Below, piece after piece: positions 49,501 through 60,689 of a stretch of 64,000 bases of DNA. The position numbers and the translations under genes were made by a program. How positions within the stretch are numbered: position 1 is the first letter of the stretch; each line of letters begins with the position of its first letter. Origin of the DNA: Owenia fusiformis (Eukaryota > Annelida > Polychaeta > Sabellida > Oweniidae). The stretch is taken from the NCBI GenBank assembly GCA_903813345.2, contig CAIIXF020000008.1, positions 5,837,341 through 5,901,340 on the forward strand, read 5' to 3'. Below the pieces are notes generated by a model, which worked only from the letters and a program-made list of their open reading frames with translations, had not been told where the DNA came from and searched no databases.

Positions 49501-52500
49501 CATAAATTCTTGAATTTAGGCAAACCGTATTTGATGTTCTAGGTGATAAGCATCTCTGCAATATATGTTCGAATAAGATCTATAAATCACGAAAGAATAT
49601 TATAAAATTGCATGCTTTTCAGTACTTACATCATTGAGGTTATCGTGGTGGTCCTGAGTAGTGCTGTAGTCTGGTAGTTCAGTGGGATTGCGTACCACTG
49701 TGATATGTCTGTCATACTTTGCCTGGAACTCCCCTAGCACCTCCTCTGTTAGACTTTTACGATCCCCAACATGAAATCTTGGCTGTGGCTCTGCAACATG
49801 CAATATATTACTCAGTAATCTACAGTTGTATATGTAACATAGATCCATTACATTACTAGACACAGTATATTGCATATATAAAGGTTGAACTCTTACCTCC
49901 TTATAGAAGAGTTTGATAGAATAGCACATCATCAAAATTACTTCAATAAAGCCTCATACACAACAGACTTGAAGATTTTCTTCAGTCCATGCATGATATT
50001 GCATATTATTGAATAAAGTCTTCACTGCCACATTAAGGATATTCATGTCATATAAATATGCTCATATACTGGACACAATCATACCTTCTGGGAATGACCC
50101 TGCTCTGCACCTAGGGGGTCCATAGAGTATAGAGCTGTCCCAGCAGAATTTACCACAACTATCCCTAATGATTGCCCTTGTAACTGTTTTGGCAGTTGTT
50201 AACCCTGCAGTAACCCCACCTCCTGGCATATCCTAAGAAAAACAAAGATTATGATGTACAGACTACACCAAGACTTTTCAAAAGGGAAGTTGCCTGAGTG
50301 GAAATATCACTATTAGTCTCCCTGTCTTCTCTACAGGATATCGTTAACAAAACGAAGACATTGTGATCAAATAGATCTAATTTAAAACTTTGTACAACAA
50401 AATTAAACATCCACAGCATTGGAGCAAACTGTTGAAAATTCAAAAATTACATGTCAACCTGTAGAAAATTAATTATTATCTACTTAAAAAGGAATATTTC
50501 ACACATTTTGATCAATACAGGTTAAGTTAGGATTTAACATGGGATCTGCCATTTTTGTTAAATTTCATGAAATTCATCAATTTTGACATCAAATTTTGAC
50601 CCAATGTAATGGAGATATAACATTGAAATGTTGCAGACTTTATAGGGAATAGAATCAAGATACAGATTTATTTTCTGTATTGCGATTTCTTTTGTTCCCC
50701 TCTTAGAAAATAGTCGTTCAAACAAATATGGGGGTTAACATGTAAACCTATGAGGAAAACCACTGGTCCTTAACTTTTTTTGAGGAGTATATAAGAACAG
50801 AAAGAGCTTATACAAACCATAGCAGGAACCTCAACAAACGAGACTAGAGTTGAATTGTTCAGTACAAAGAACTGCACATTATTTTGACTAAATATCTCAG
50901 TATTGAGATCTTCCATTTGTTTAGCTGCCGAGTCATGCTGTTCCTGAACTTCGCTGTTCAATCTACCAGCACCACTCCCCATTGGAAAATGTCCCAAGTG
51001 GTTAACTAAATGCGACAGCGCAGTCCTAGCAGCTAGTTTTACAATATTGTTTTCAGTAATTTTTGGAATATCTGAACCAGCCCTTCTATGGCCTTTAATA
51101 ATATCAATATGGTCGTTGGGAGTTTTTGGCGTGTTTGGCGTCATTGTTCCATCACGTAATGAATCAAATTCATCATCTTGAATAAGTTCTGAGAATGAGG
51201 CCACGCTGGCTTTTGATGACATTCCATGTGGACTGACTCCATTTACTGCAAGATTTAGCACCTGGAAACGTTTAAAATATAAACATGTGAAATATACTAC
51301 TTTTAGAAAACTATGAGACTGAAATGCCATAGATTTTTACTGAAATATCATACATTTTTACTGAAATGTCATACATCTTTGCTGAAATGTCATACATTTT
51401 CTATAGGTGGTGAAATAAGAAGTATCCTTTAAAAGACTGTCGTTATATCCAAACTAAACTAACACCCCAGAGATTGTTGGAACATTTCACACTAACTTAA
51501 AAACAACGAACAGACCAACGGACAGATGGATGCCTGGTCGATCCCATAGGCTCACTGTGTGAGCCAATAAGTACCATATTCACTTGAATGTGGTATTAGG
51601 TGATGAAGAAATGAGAATGCTTTAAATCAATAATTGTATCTTACCCGAAAAACTTTATATATAAGAGTTGTATTTGACTCTGTGAGACCTAGTAGCATCT
51701 CTATAGGGACCCTCATGGTCCACTCAAGCAAACAGAATATCATAGACACCATGAGTGTCTTATCATCCTCATGACTGTGCTCTAGTCCTGGTAGAAGGGA
51801 TGATATAGTGGATGCTGTGACCTAGAATGAAGAATATTTCAAAGTTTCAACTATGTCTGAATCTGCACATATGAAGCAAATGTTTGACAATATTGTATAC
51901 ATTGGTATGGTTATTCATTGATTAGAAACTGGACTGCTAAATTCAGTTGGTGAGAATGACCCTTTCACAAGTGATATTCCAGGAAGCCCAAATTGCTAGT
52001 GGAGTATCATCATGTGAAAGTGTCACAGGTATTCACCAAAAATTGACTAAAAATTGTTTTATTATAATATTACTGCCAAGCTTACCATCATTAATATTAT
52101 GTGCGTCCAAAACATGTGTGATACAGTAATACAGATTCTGTATCCCAATGCAGTATGTCTTGTTTTGTATAAATATCAAATGTGCATATCAAATCTTGTG
52201 AAATTTCAAACTCATTGAATAATACTTCACTTCAATGAAAGCTTCCTTTCATAGGTTTATTCATAGGTTCAAACTCATTGAATAATACATTACCTCAATA
52301 ATTCTCTTTGGCAAGTCTGGCTGATGGTTGAGTAGGGCATCTACATGGTCACATAGCAATAATAACATGTCTGCTGCTACCTGAGCAACATTCTTCTGAT
52401 TGAACTACAACATAAACAAGTTCAAGTATGAGTATCTTTGTAAGTCTGGCTGATGGTTGAGTAGAGCATCTACATGGTCACATAGCAATAATAACATGTC

Positions 52501-55500
52501 TGCTGCTACCTGAGCAACATTCTTCTGATTGAACTACAACATAAACAAGTACAAGTGCACCCTACAGTATGAGGATGTTTTAAACCTTACCTTTCACAGT
52601 TCAATTGGACAAGGTTTTAGTTTTGGTTTAGCTTCGAATGGATTTGGCCAAACTGAAAAGTGTACTATTTACTGAAAAACTTCATTTATAGATAATGTAC
52701 AAGTATGTGAATCGCTTTAGTGCAGAAATATATTCCATTGTTTTTCTCTTTCTCTTACTTTTATAATGTCATGTTACTTACCCTAAGAGTGACTAGTAAA
52801 ACATTAATGGCTTCTTTCAATCTGCAGTGCATTGTTCTATGTGTTAGCTCCTCATATAAGAACACACCAAGACTACTGATTGCAATACATCTGAAATATA
52901 CATATATAAAACATTAATGGCTTCTTTCAATCTGCAGTGCATTGTTCTATGTGTTAGCTCCTCATATAAGAATACACCAAGACTACTGATGGCAATACAT
53001 CTGAAATATACATATATAAAACATTAATGGCTTCTTTCAATCTACAGTGCATTGTTCTATGTGTTAGCTCCTCATATAAGAGCACACCAAGACTACTGAT
53101 GGCAATACATCTGAAATATACATATATAAAACATTAATGGCTTCTTTCAATCTACAGTGCATTGTTCTATGTGTTAGCTCCTCATATAAGAACACACCAA
53201 GACTACTGATGGCAATACATCTGAAATATACATATATAAAACATTAATACACATATATAAAGTAAAATCAAATCACTTAACCCTTTATTTTAGAATACAC
53301 AAGCCATTCAATTAACATGGCTCACATACTTTCAAGTTTTTATCAAACTACAGTCACTTTTAAAATTCTGAAATTAAGATAATGCTCTGGCTATATCAAT
53401 TCACAATTTCAGTTGCAATTCAATCAATATGCTCCCTACACTCCTATATACTAGAAAATGGTACAACATTACATACCTGGCCAGACCAGCTGGTTCCTTC
53501 TTTCCTGCCTTCAATAGCATTGTTATAATATGATCCTTTGAGTCACTTGCTGTGAGGTGTGTTATATCAACAGATTTGGGTTTTAATACAGGCATCTCTC
53601 CAAATTGATTAGGAAAACACAGTAGTGAACCAAGCAGAGATATAGCCTCGGCTCTTGGTGTCTGGAAGCAATAAAACATGATTTAAATGTTAAATGCTTT
53701 AATACAGGCATCTCTCCAAATTGATTAGGAAAACACAGTAGTGAACCAAGCAGAGATATAGCCTCGGCTCTTGGTGTCTGGAAGCAATAAAACATGATTT
53801 AAATGTTAAATGCTTTAATACAGGCATCTCTCCAAATTGATTAGGAAAACACAGTAGTGAACCAAGCAGAGATATAGCCTCGGCTCTTGGTGTCTGGAAG
53901 CAATAAAACATGATTTAAATGTTAAATGCTTTAATACAGGCATCTCTCCAAATTGATTAGGAAAACACAGTAGTGAACCAAGCAGAGATATAGCCTCGGC
54001 TCTTGGTGTCTGGAAGCAATAAAACATGATTTAAATGTTAAATGCTTTAATACAGGCATCTCTCCAAATTGGTAAGGAAAACACAGTAGTGAACCAAGCA
54101 GGGATATAGCCTCGGCTCTTGGTGTCTGGAAGTAATAAAACATGATTTTAATTTTAAATGCTTTAATACAGGCATCTCACCAAATTGGTAAGGAAAACAC
54201 AGTAGTGAACCAAGCAGGGATATAGCCTCAGCTCTTGGTGTCTGGAAGTAATAAAACATGATTTCATTGTTAAATGCTTTAATACAGGCATCTCACCAAA
54301 TTGGTAAGGAAAACACAGTAGTGAACCAAGCAGGGATATAGTCTCGGCTCTTGGTGTCTGGAAGTAATAAAACATGATTTCAATGTTAAATGCTTTAATA
54401 CAGGCGTCTCTCTAAATTGGTTAGGAAAATACAGTAGTGAACCAAGCAGGGATATAGCCTCAGCTCTTGGTGTCTGGAAGTAATAAAACATGATTTCATT
54501 GTTAAATGCTTTAATACAGGCATCTCTCCAAATTGGTAAGGAAAACACAGTAGCGAACCAAGCAGGGATATAGCCTCAACTCTTGGTGTCTGGAAGTAAT
54601 AAAACATGATTTCATTGTTAAATGCTTTAATACAGGCATCTCACCAAATTGGTAAGGAAAACACAGTAGTGAACCAAGCAGGGATATAGCCTCAGCTCTT
54701 GGTGTCTGGAAGTAATAAAACATGATTTCATTGTTAAATGCTTTAATACAGGCATCTCTCCAAATTGGTTAGGAAAACACATTAGCGAACTGAGCAGGGA
54801 TATAGCCTCAGCTCTTTGTGTCTGTAAGTAATAAAACATGATTTCAATGTTAAATGCTTTAATACAGGCATCTCTCCAAATTGGTTAGGAAAACACATTA
54901 GCATTAGCGAACTGAGCAGGGATATAGCCTCAGCTCTTTGTGTCTGTAAGTAATAAAACATGATTTCAATTTTAAATGCTTTAATACAGGCGTCTCTCCA
55001 AATTGGTTAGGAAAATACAGTAGTGAACCAAGCAGGGATATAGCCTCGGCTCTTGGTGTCTGGAAGTAATAAAACATGATTTCAATGTTAAATGCTTTAA
55101 TACAGGCGTCTCTCTAAATTGGTTAGGAAAATACAGTAGTGAACCAAGCAGGGATATAAGCTCAGCTCTTGGTGTCTGGAAGTAATAAAACATGATTTCA
55201 TTGTTAAATGCTTTAATACAGGCGTCTCTCTAAATTGGTTAGGAAAATACAGTAGTGAACCAAGCAGGGATATAGCCTCAGCTCTTAGTCTCTGGAAGTA
55301 ATAAAACATGATTTCATTGTTAAATGCTTTAATACAGGCGTCTCTCTAAATTGGTTAGGAAAATACAGTAGTGAACCAAGCAGGGATATAAGCTCAGCTC
55401 TTGGTGTCTGGAAGTAATAAAACATGATTTCATTGTTAAATGCTTTATACAGGCGTCTCTCTAAATTGGTTAGGAAAATACAGTAGTGAACCAAGCAGGG

Positions 55501-57392
55501 ATATAGCCTCAGCTCTTAGTCTCTGGAAGTAATAAAACATGATTTCATTGTTAAATGCTTTAATACAGGCGTCTCTCTAAATTGGTTAGGAAAATACAGT
55601 AGTGAACCAAGCAGGGATATAAGCTCAGCTCTTGGTGTCTGGAAGTAATAAAACATGATTTCATTGTTAAATGCTTTAATACAGGCGTCTCTCTAAATTG
55701 GTTAGGAAAATACAGTAGTGAACCAAGCAGGGATATAGCCTCAGCTCTTGGTGTCTGGAAGTAATAAAACATGATTTCATTGTTAAATGCTTTAATACAG
55801 GCGTCTCTCTAAATTGGTTAGGAAAATACAGTAGTGAACCAAGCAGGGATATAGCCTCGGCTCTTGGTGTCTGGAAGTAATAAAACATGATTTCAATGTT
55901 AAATGCTTTAATACAGGCGTCTCTCTAAATTGGTTAGGAAAATACAGTAGTGAACCAAGCAGGGATATAAGCTCAGCTCTTGGTGTCTGGAAGTAATAAA
56001 ACATGATTTCATTGTTAAATGCTTTAATACAGGCGTCTCTCTAAATTGGTTAGGAAAATACAGTAGTGAACCAAGCAGGGATATAGCCTCAGCTCTTAGT
56101 CTCTGGAAGTAATAAAACATGATTTCATTGTTAAATGCTTTAATACAGGCGTCTCTCTAAATTGGTTAGGAAAATACAGTAGTGAACCAAGCAGGGATAT
56201 AAGCTCAGCTCTTGGTGTCTGGAAGTAATAAAACATGATTTCATTGTTAAATGCTTTAATACAGGCGTCTCTCTAAATTGGTTAGGAAAATACAGTAGTG
56301 AACCAAGCAGGGATATAAGCTCAGCTCTTGGTGTCTATAAGAAAGTGCATTGAGAGAATGAAAGATGACTTTGAATGAACAAATGTAAAACACAAACGTT
56401 TTACTGCACTTTGAAATTCTGTTTTTATAGATGTCTCTCATGTAAATCACTTTCCAGATTAAGTCTCAAATGGTATTTTGTTTTTCACATTATGGCCTCC
56501 ATGTTTGATTTTAAATGTAGATACAATCCACAGAGTTAACATAAAATCTAAGCAAACTAAAAATATTTTCTTGAAATTAATCAACAATCTTTTAACAACT
56601 TCAACTCTAATTTATATGAAAACAAGATATGGTACAAGTATGATTCATAACACACTTCTATTTTTCTTATTTTTAAAAGTATCCAAAAAGCTATTTTATA
56701 GTCACTTCAAATCGAATGTTTGCTATTTATGTGTTTATGTAGCACTTACCTCTTTAACATTGGTGCTAGCAACCACTGTGCTTGCGGCATGTATGAAGTC
56801 TAACATAAGCATAGTGTTACCATCAAGGGGTGTGGAGAAAAACTTCAGTCCACATCCCTGCACCAACTCATTTATAACATCCTAGAATATAGAAAAGAAA
56901 ATTTATCGGATACAAAATCTTAATGCTTCATCATCAATCAAAATTGTATGTATCTAATTATTGATACTTAATTTAATAACCATGTAATTAAATTGTTTGA
57001 CATAATCAAGTAGCAACATGTTCAGCAGCGACAAAATCTTCACATTATAATATAAAACTTCATCAAAATATTACATAAATAGTTAATGGTCAAAAATGAA
57101 GTTAAATACCATATTTTATCACAATACCAACACTACCTAATACAAAAAGCCTCAGTTATTCTGAGAATACATTACTCTTTACAAAGAGTGTTTTTAGAAA
57201 TACAGGGTGAGCAAAATGGAATAATGTGTACCAAACCTGATCAGAGTCAACCAGACTGTAGTGTAGCACCCTGTAGAATTGTGACAGGTGATCCATCCCC
57301 AGTATGCTGTCATGGCGACGTATAGTTAACTCACACAGCAGTCTGTAAGCTAAAAGTTTACCCTTCTTGTAAGTTTGGGGTAGATTTAAAGC
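40586..57392 (-). CDS. RALGAPA1: Ral GTPase-activating protein alpha subunit, C-terminal 976 residues (19 exons; 5' part not seen)
   Basis: Catalytic subunit of the RalGAP complex, which pairs with the beta subunit to switch off RalA/RalB. Exons, 5' to 3': 57237-57392, 56750-56881, 53477-53661, 52782-52890, 52294-52404, 51645-51821, 50818-51261, 50085-50232, 49630-49790, 49081-49262, 48812-48919, 48323-48394, 46932-47055, 46489-46644, 45932-46090, 45462-45589, 44892-44998, 44539-44643, 40586-40752 (TGA). All phases join and the total is 2931 nt. Landmarks in family order: '[14 protein letters not shown]', '[14 protein letters not shown]', '[13 protein letters not shown]', '[13 protein letters not shown]', '[12 protein letters not shown]', '[15 protein letters not shown]', '[13 protein letters not shown]', 'GPLFDGAIV', '[12 protein letters not shown]'. 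The GND motif carries the asparagine thumb of Rap/Ral/TSC2-type GAPs. The last two exons add a Ser-rich tail. RALGAPA1/2 are vertebrate duplicates, so the symbol stands for the pre-duplication gene. Confidence 0.95.
43325..43560. repeat. Two tandem units of about 115 bp in a RalGAP intron
   Basis: 'aataataataaaggacctc' followed by 'acaatgggtataaagcat' occurs at about 43361 and again at about 43474, with 'actgagtaag' versus 'actacgtaac' between. Confidence 0.7.
45733..45846. mobile_element. MITE with ATGTCACCAC / GTGGTGACAT ends in a RalGAP intron
   Basis: 114 bp, 10-bp perfect terminal inverted repeats, same family as 35999-36095. Confidence 0.75.
47598..48212. mobile_element. 615-bp mariner-type MITE in a RalGAP intron
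   Basis: Ends TACAGGGTGTCAAATAAG at the left and its inverse CTTATTTGACACCCTGTA at the right, extending into matching G/C-rich bases (about 31-bp TIR). TA at both borders and the ACAGGGTG start fit Tc1/mariner. The interior has no transposase and includes matching 'acctttccaatgatatatcacactt' arms (in inverted form near 47660 and 48130). Confidence 0.8.
48425..48530. mobile_element. Diverged MITE of the ATGTCACCAC family
   Basis: 'aaaatgtcaccacctgca' followed by 'ggacaccgac', 'accaaccatcg', 'tccacaaaaatttggaggctata', in the order of the 45733 copy. It sits directly upstream (gene sense) of the exon at 48323-48394. Confidence 0.55.
49300..49410 (-). repeat. Extra diverged copy of acceptor plus 5' half of RalGAP exon 49081-49262
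   Basis: Exon start 49262 has a partner at 49400 (138 bp upstream) with acceptor 'tatacag' and about 98 coding bases ('[18 protein letters not shown]'). It is about 90% alike by eye and lacks a donor. Confidence 0.9.
51329..51402. repeat. Minisatellite, 23-24 bp unit, three to four copies
   Basis: 'tgaaatgtcatacat' and 'tttttac' alternate three to four times in a RalGAP intron. Confidence 0.8.
52430..52550 (-). repeat. Single extra copy of acceptor plus most of the following RalGAP exon
   Basis: 'gttgtag' plus about 92 bases of the exon (true start 52404) recur 129 bp upstream (start 52533). The copy keeps the reading frame '[19 protein letters not shown]' but stops before the gtaatg donor. 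Confidence 0.93.
52790..53247 (-). repeat. Four-unit, 110-bp array of acceptor plus 5' part of the next RalGAP exon
   Basis: Exon-start positions 52890 (true), 53000, 53110 and 53220. Each unit has 'tatatttcag' and about 95 of the 109 exon bases ('[17 protein letters not shown]' and on), then jumps back into intron sequence before the donor. Confidence 0.95.
53583..56340 (-). repeat. 24-unit, 116-bp tandem array of acceptor plus 5' half of a RalGAP exon
   Basis: Unit 1 includes the true exon start (53661, acceptor ttccag). Its last about 79 coding bases plus 37 intronic bases repeat every 116 bp out to 56340, apart from a 6-bp insertion near 54900 and a 1-bp loss near 55447. Each unit encodes '[14 protein letters not shown]' to about 'PVLK' or a variant, preceded by 'tttattncttccag'. 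The real donor (53476) lies outside the unit, so the 23 extra copies have acceptors but no donor. Units next to the exon are identical; distant ones diverge. The strings of about 70-residue open frames here are products of this repeat, not genes. Confidence 0.97.
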
Positions 57393-57524
57393 CTGAAAGA
57401 ATATAAAAGCAATTTATAGTACATGCACTCGAAAAAAGTGCAATAAAAATTCAAAATGGCCACCATGTTGTTTACATAGCATGTCAATGCCGAAAACCTA
57501 ATCAAATGTTGGCACTAATTTGCA

Positions 57525-59340
57525 TTTTTTTTTTTTTATTAAAAATATTTATTCTCTAAAATTAAAATCAAATACATAATAACACTTGACACTTTTAATA
57601 AGTGTATCAGCGTGAAAACATTTAAATATTAACCTGAGTCAAATGGAAATGAGAAAAAAAGAACAATTTAAAAATATTTACTCAGTTAAATGAGAATAAA
57701 ATTGATAACAATATATAAAATCTACATATATGTTTGTCAGTAATTCAGTTCAGAATAGGTTGATGTCATATGAATTTTAAAATTCTTTTTAAAACAGTTA
57801 ATGGAAGGTAATGTTTTCAAAGAAGTTGGCAGATAATTCCAAAGCTGAGCACCTAAATATTTTATTGAGTTTTGACCTATAATTGTTCTAAATTTTTTCA
57901 TGTGAAGGCAATTTTGGAATCTTGTCTCATGTTCATGAAATATCAAATTTGGAGTAAAATAATTTTCAAATATGTCAAAAGGAAAGCCATCGGGTTTTGT
58001 TGTGTATTGATAAAGAAATTTTGCAACTTCAAGCTTATGTATGTCAAAAATATCTAGAAAATTGAGTTGTTTAAAAAGAGGTGGGCTATGTGCTAAAAAG
58101 TCAGAATTTGTGATTATTCTCACTGCACGTTTTTGTAACAAAAGCAATTTATTCAAAAAGGTTTTACATGCATTACCCCATATGATGTTGCAATAGTTCA
58201 ATTGTGATAATATAAGTGAATTATAAATGGTAATCATGGTTTTTGTATTCAATTTATATTTAATTTTTCCCAGAATACCAATAATTTTAGATATTTTATG
58301 TATAACCTTATTTATGTGCTCATTCCATTTTAATTTACAATCAATTGTTACTCCCAGAAAATTTGTATACATTACTCTTTCAAGAATATTACCCCCTATT
58401 TTTATATTAAAATCTTGATTTTCATCAATATTTAACTTTGATCTTGTAAATAGCATATAATTTGTCTTGTCTATATTCAAAGAAAGTTTATTTGATTTGA
58501 ACCATTCTAATGTCTTTTCCATTTCTAGATTTACATTTCTATATAGATCATGAAGGTCTTTGTTTGAACATAAGATATTTGTATCATCTGCGAAAATAGT
58601 AAATTTAAGAATATTTGAAACCTTATGTAAATCATTTATATAGAGAATGAATAAGATGGGACCTAAAACAGACCCTTGAGGTACACCACAAGTGATAATA
58701 TTTTCTTCAGATAGAGTGTTGTTAAAAGAAGTAATGATTTTCCTATCAGATAAATAGCTTTCAAACCAATTTTTTGCGACATTGCGAATTCCAAAATTTT
58801 CAAGTTTTTTTAGAAGAATTTCATGATTTACTGTATCGAAGGCTTTCGATAAATCTAAAAATATTCCAATAGCATGAGTTGAGCTTTTATCTAGAGATAT
58901 CCTCACTTCTTCCAAGAAGGAGAGGATTGCCATATAAGTTGAATAATGTTTTCTAAAACCAAACTGATTTTTGAATAAAAGTTTGTATGTTTCAATAAAT
59001 GTTATTAATCTATTTTTCATGATCTGTTCTAAGAGTTTAGAAAAGACACTAAGTAGAGATATAGGTCTATAGTTTGAAAATTTTGAAGTATTTTCTTTTT
59101 TAAAAAGTGGGATAACTTTGGCTGTTTTCAACTTAGTGGGAAAAACCCCTGTATGGATAGACAAGTTTGCTATATGAACAAATGGTAAAAGTAAGTTATT
59201 TCTTGCATGTTTAACTACTATTGGTTTGAATTCATCTAGGCCTGGTGAGCAATCTTTTAAAACTGACATTAAATTTTCGATTTCATTCTTACTCACAGGA
59301 GTAAGTTCTAAAGAAGATTCATTGATTTCCATAAATGTAA
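57525..59340 (-). mobile_element. LINE (non-LTR retrotransposon), 5'-truncated, with open reverse transcriptase
   Basis: An uninterrupted 531-codon frame at 59332-57737 encodes the reverse transcriptase. Blocks in order: 'KVIPLFKKEN', 'NYRPISLLSVFSKLLE', 'NQFGFRKHYST', 'FLDLSKAFDTVNH', 'CGVPQGSVLGPILFILYINDL', catalytic 'FADDTN', and the downstream 'LNYCNIIWGN' and 'LLLLQKRAVRII' blocks typical of the CR1/jockey-like group. No endonuclease domain is present, so the copy is truncated at the 5' side. The minus-strand 3' end runs into an AATAAAA tail (T run at 57525-57537 on the plus strand). It lies in the same orientation as the RalGAP gene, upstream of exon 57237-57392. No stop in the RT suggests a young insertion. 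Confidence 0.92.
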
Positions 59341-59423
59341 AAGGGGACGTTTTTGAATTTTAACCATTAGATGTTTCCTATAAATCATGCCATATTTTTA
59401 TCCACACAGAAAATACAATATAC

Positions 59424-59534
59424 TAGCTAGATTCATGATGTCATTGGTTGCAATTGTTCAAAATTAGCAATAAGTTAATACTATTTTTCATGGACAGATT
59501 TCTACCTACAACCAATGACATTATCAATCTAGTC
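59424..59534. repeat. Inverted repeat of about 24 bp arms
   Basis: 'ctagattcatgatgtcattggt' and, inverted, 'accaatgacattatcaatctag' with about two mismatches and a 60-base spacer; possibly a small MITE. Confidence 0.65.
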
Positions 59535-59559
59535 AATAAATTATAGTCAATAAACTGCG

Positions 59560-59790
59560 CGCCTATTCAAAAATGGCAGATTTCAAACTGTGTGCATGTA
59601 AATGTAAATGTGTTTCAAGTTCTGATGACAAGATTTATTCGAAATTCAAAATGGCCATTGTGAGGAAAAATTCAAAATGGCTGCTGTGTAGTTTACCTTG
59701 AGCAAGCCTAGAACCTAATCAGATGTTGGCACTAGCTTATCTAGCATCTGTAAAATTTTGAAGTTGATCAGGTATGTCCATTTATTTCTA
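59560..59790. repeat. Dispersed repeat with 'aaaatggc' and 'aacctaatcagatgttggcac'
   Basis: Matches the block at 57430-57520, just beyond the 3' end of the LINE, and partly 39700-39860. No coding content. Confidence 0.5.
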
Positions 59791-59877
59791 ACCAATGAAA
59801 CCAATACTACCTCAAGTCTGAAAGTATTTAAGTTTTAAGAGAAAATTACCAGTCTGAATTTTGTGTTCCCCTGTACT

Positions 59878-60201
59878 CTACATGTATATTTGTAAATTAA
59901 AAAGATAAATAGACTGGTTTGACACATGATTGCAATAAATATAAAATAAATCATATAATGCTTTAGAACACAATATTATCAATGCACAATGGGACATTGG
60001 CAACATTTTGCCATTGACTAACTGTACAGTCATGTGGTGCATAATATGTAGCACAAAATCTAATACATGAACTGAAGTGGAATCACTGAAGAGTAACAGA
60101 GATTGTAGATTTTCCAGAAGAACAATAACATATTTCTCAACACTTTGCATGGAGAAAAAAGGAGGAATTGTTTCCATAAAAATACGGACATAATCACTAG
60201 T
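59878..60201 (-). CDS. Possible exon of unknown gene (low confidence)
   Basis: The minus strand is open from just after a TAA near 60202 to 59878. The reading ('DYVRIFMETIPPFFSMQSVE', 'KYVIVLLENLQSLLLFSD', 'HVLDFVLHIMHHMTV') is helix-like and rich in Leu/Val, more protein-like than surrounding frames, and a possible acceptor (aactag) precedes 'TGATTATG'. No convincing donor and no family recognised; it does not match the part of RalGAP-alpha expected upstream of exon 57392. It may be a chance frame. Confidence 0.25.
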   Translation of the reverse strand, partial: TSDYVRIFMETIPPFFSMQSVEKYVIVLLENLQSLLLFSDSTSVHVLDFVLHIMHHMTVQLVNGKMLPMSHCALIILCSKALYDLFYIYCNHVSNQSIYLFNLQIYM

Positions 60202-60298
60202 TTAATAAGTGTGATACGAGGAAAATGAGAAAATGAAAATTAATGAAGGAAAGCAATTAAAATTAATAAGATAAAACATAAAATTCACTTGACTTCAG

Positions 60299-60435
60299 AA
60301 TGGCATCAGTTGAAGTAGAGGCTGCGCCAAAAGGCTTATTTGCAGGTAGGAAAACATTTTTAGATCATAAGCAGAAGAAACACAAAATGTTTAAAGCAGA
60401 TGATGCTCCAGATTCTGAAGAGGATATTCTAAACG
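60299..60435 (+). CDS. Candidate (first?) coding exon of an unknown gene
   Basis: Acceptor cttcag at 60293-60298, then ATG at 60300 and 45 codons ('MASVEVEAAPKGLFAGRKTF', 'LDHKQKKHKMFKADDAPDSE', 'EDILN') ending at a good donor, gtaagg (60436). The composition (basic KQKKHK run then acidic tail) and both splice signals suggest a real exon of a + strand gene. The next exon was not found: the following 2 kb is tandem repeat. Family not recognised. Confidence 0.45.
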
Positions 60436-60689
60436 GTAAGGTTTAGTACAATTCTAACTAGAAACTTTTTTATGGACACCATAAAAAGGTGTATATACTG
60501 CTTGGTTAAAGATAAATTGAATACATGTATAACTAGACATGTAAATTGAACAAGTTCAATTTAAGACTCCAGATTTAAAACTTTTTTTAAGCTGAGTCAT
60601 CCAAAATACTGTAAGCTGAGCCATTCAGAATAAGCTGAGTCATCTAGAATACAGACATTTAGACAACTCTTAAGTAAGTTATCTTTGTC

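Noticed and set aside
53583-56340. Series of about 70-codon minus-strand frames, or a CRISPR-like repeat array
   Set aside because: They are one 116-bp tandem unit read through its exon and intron parts; there are no unique spacers and the host is an animal.
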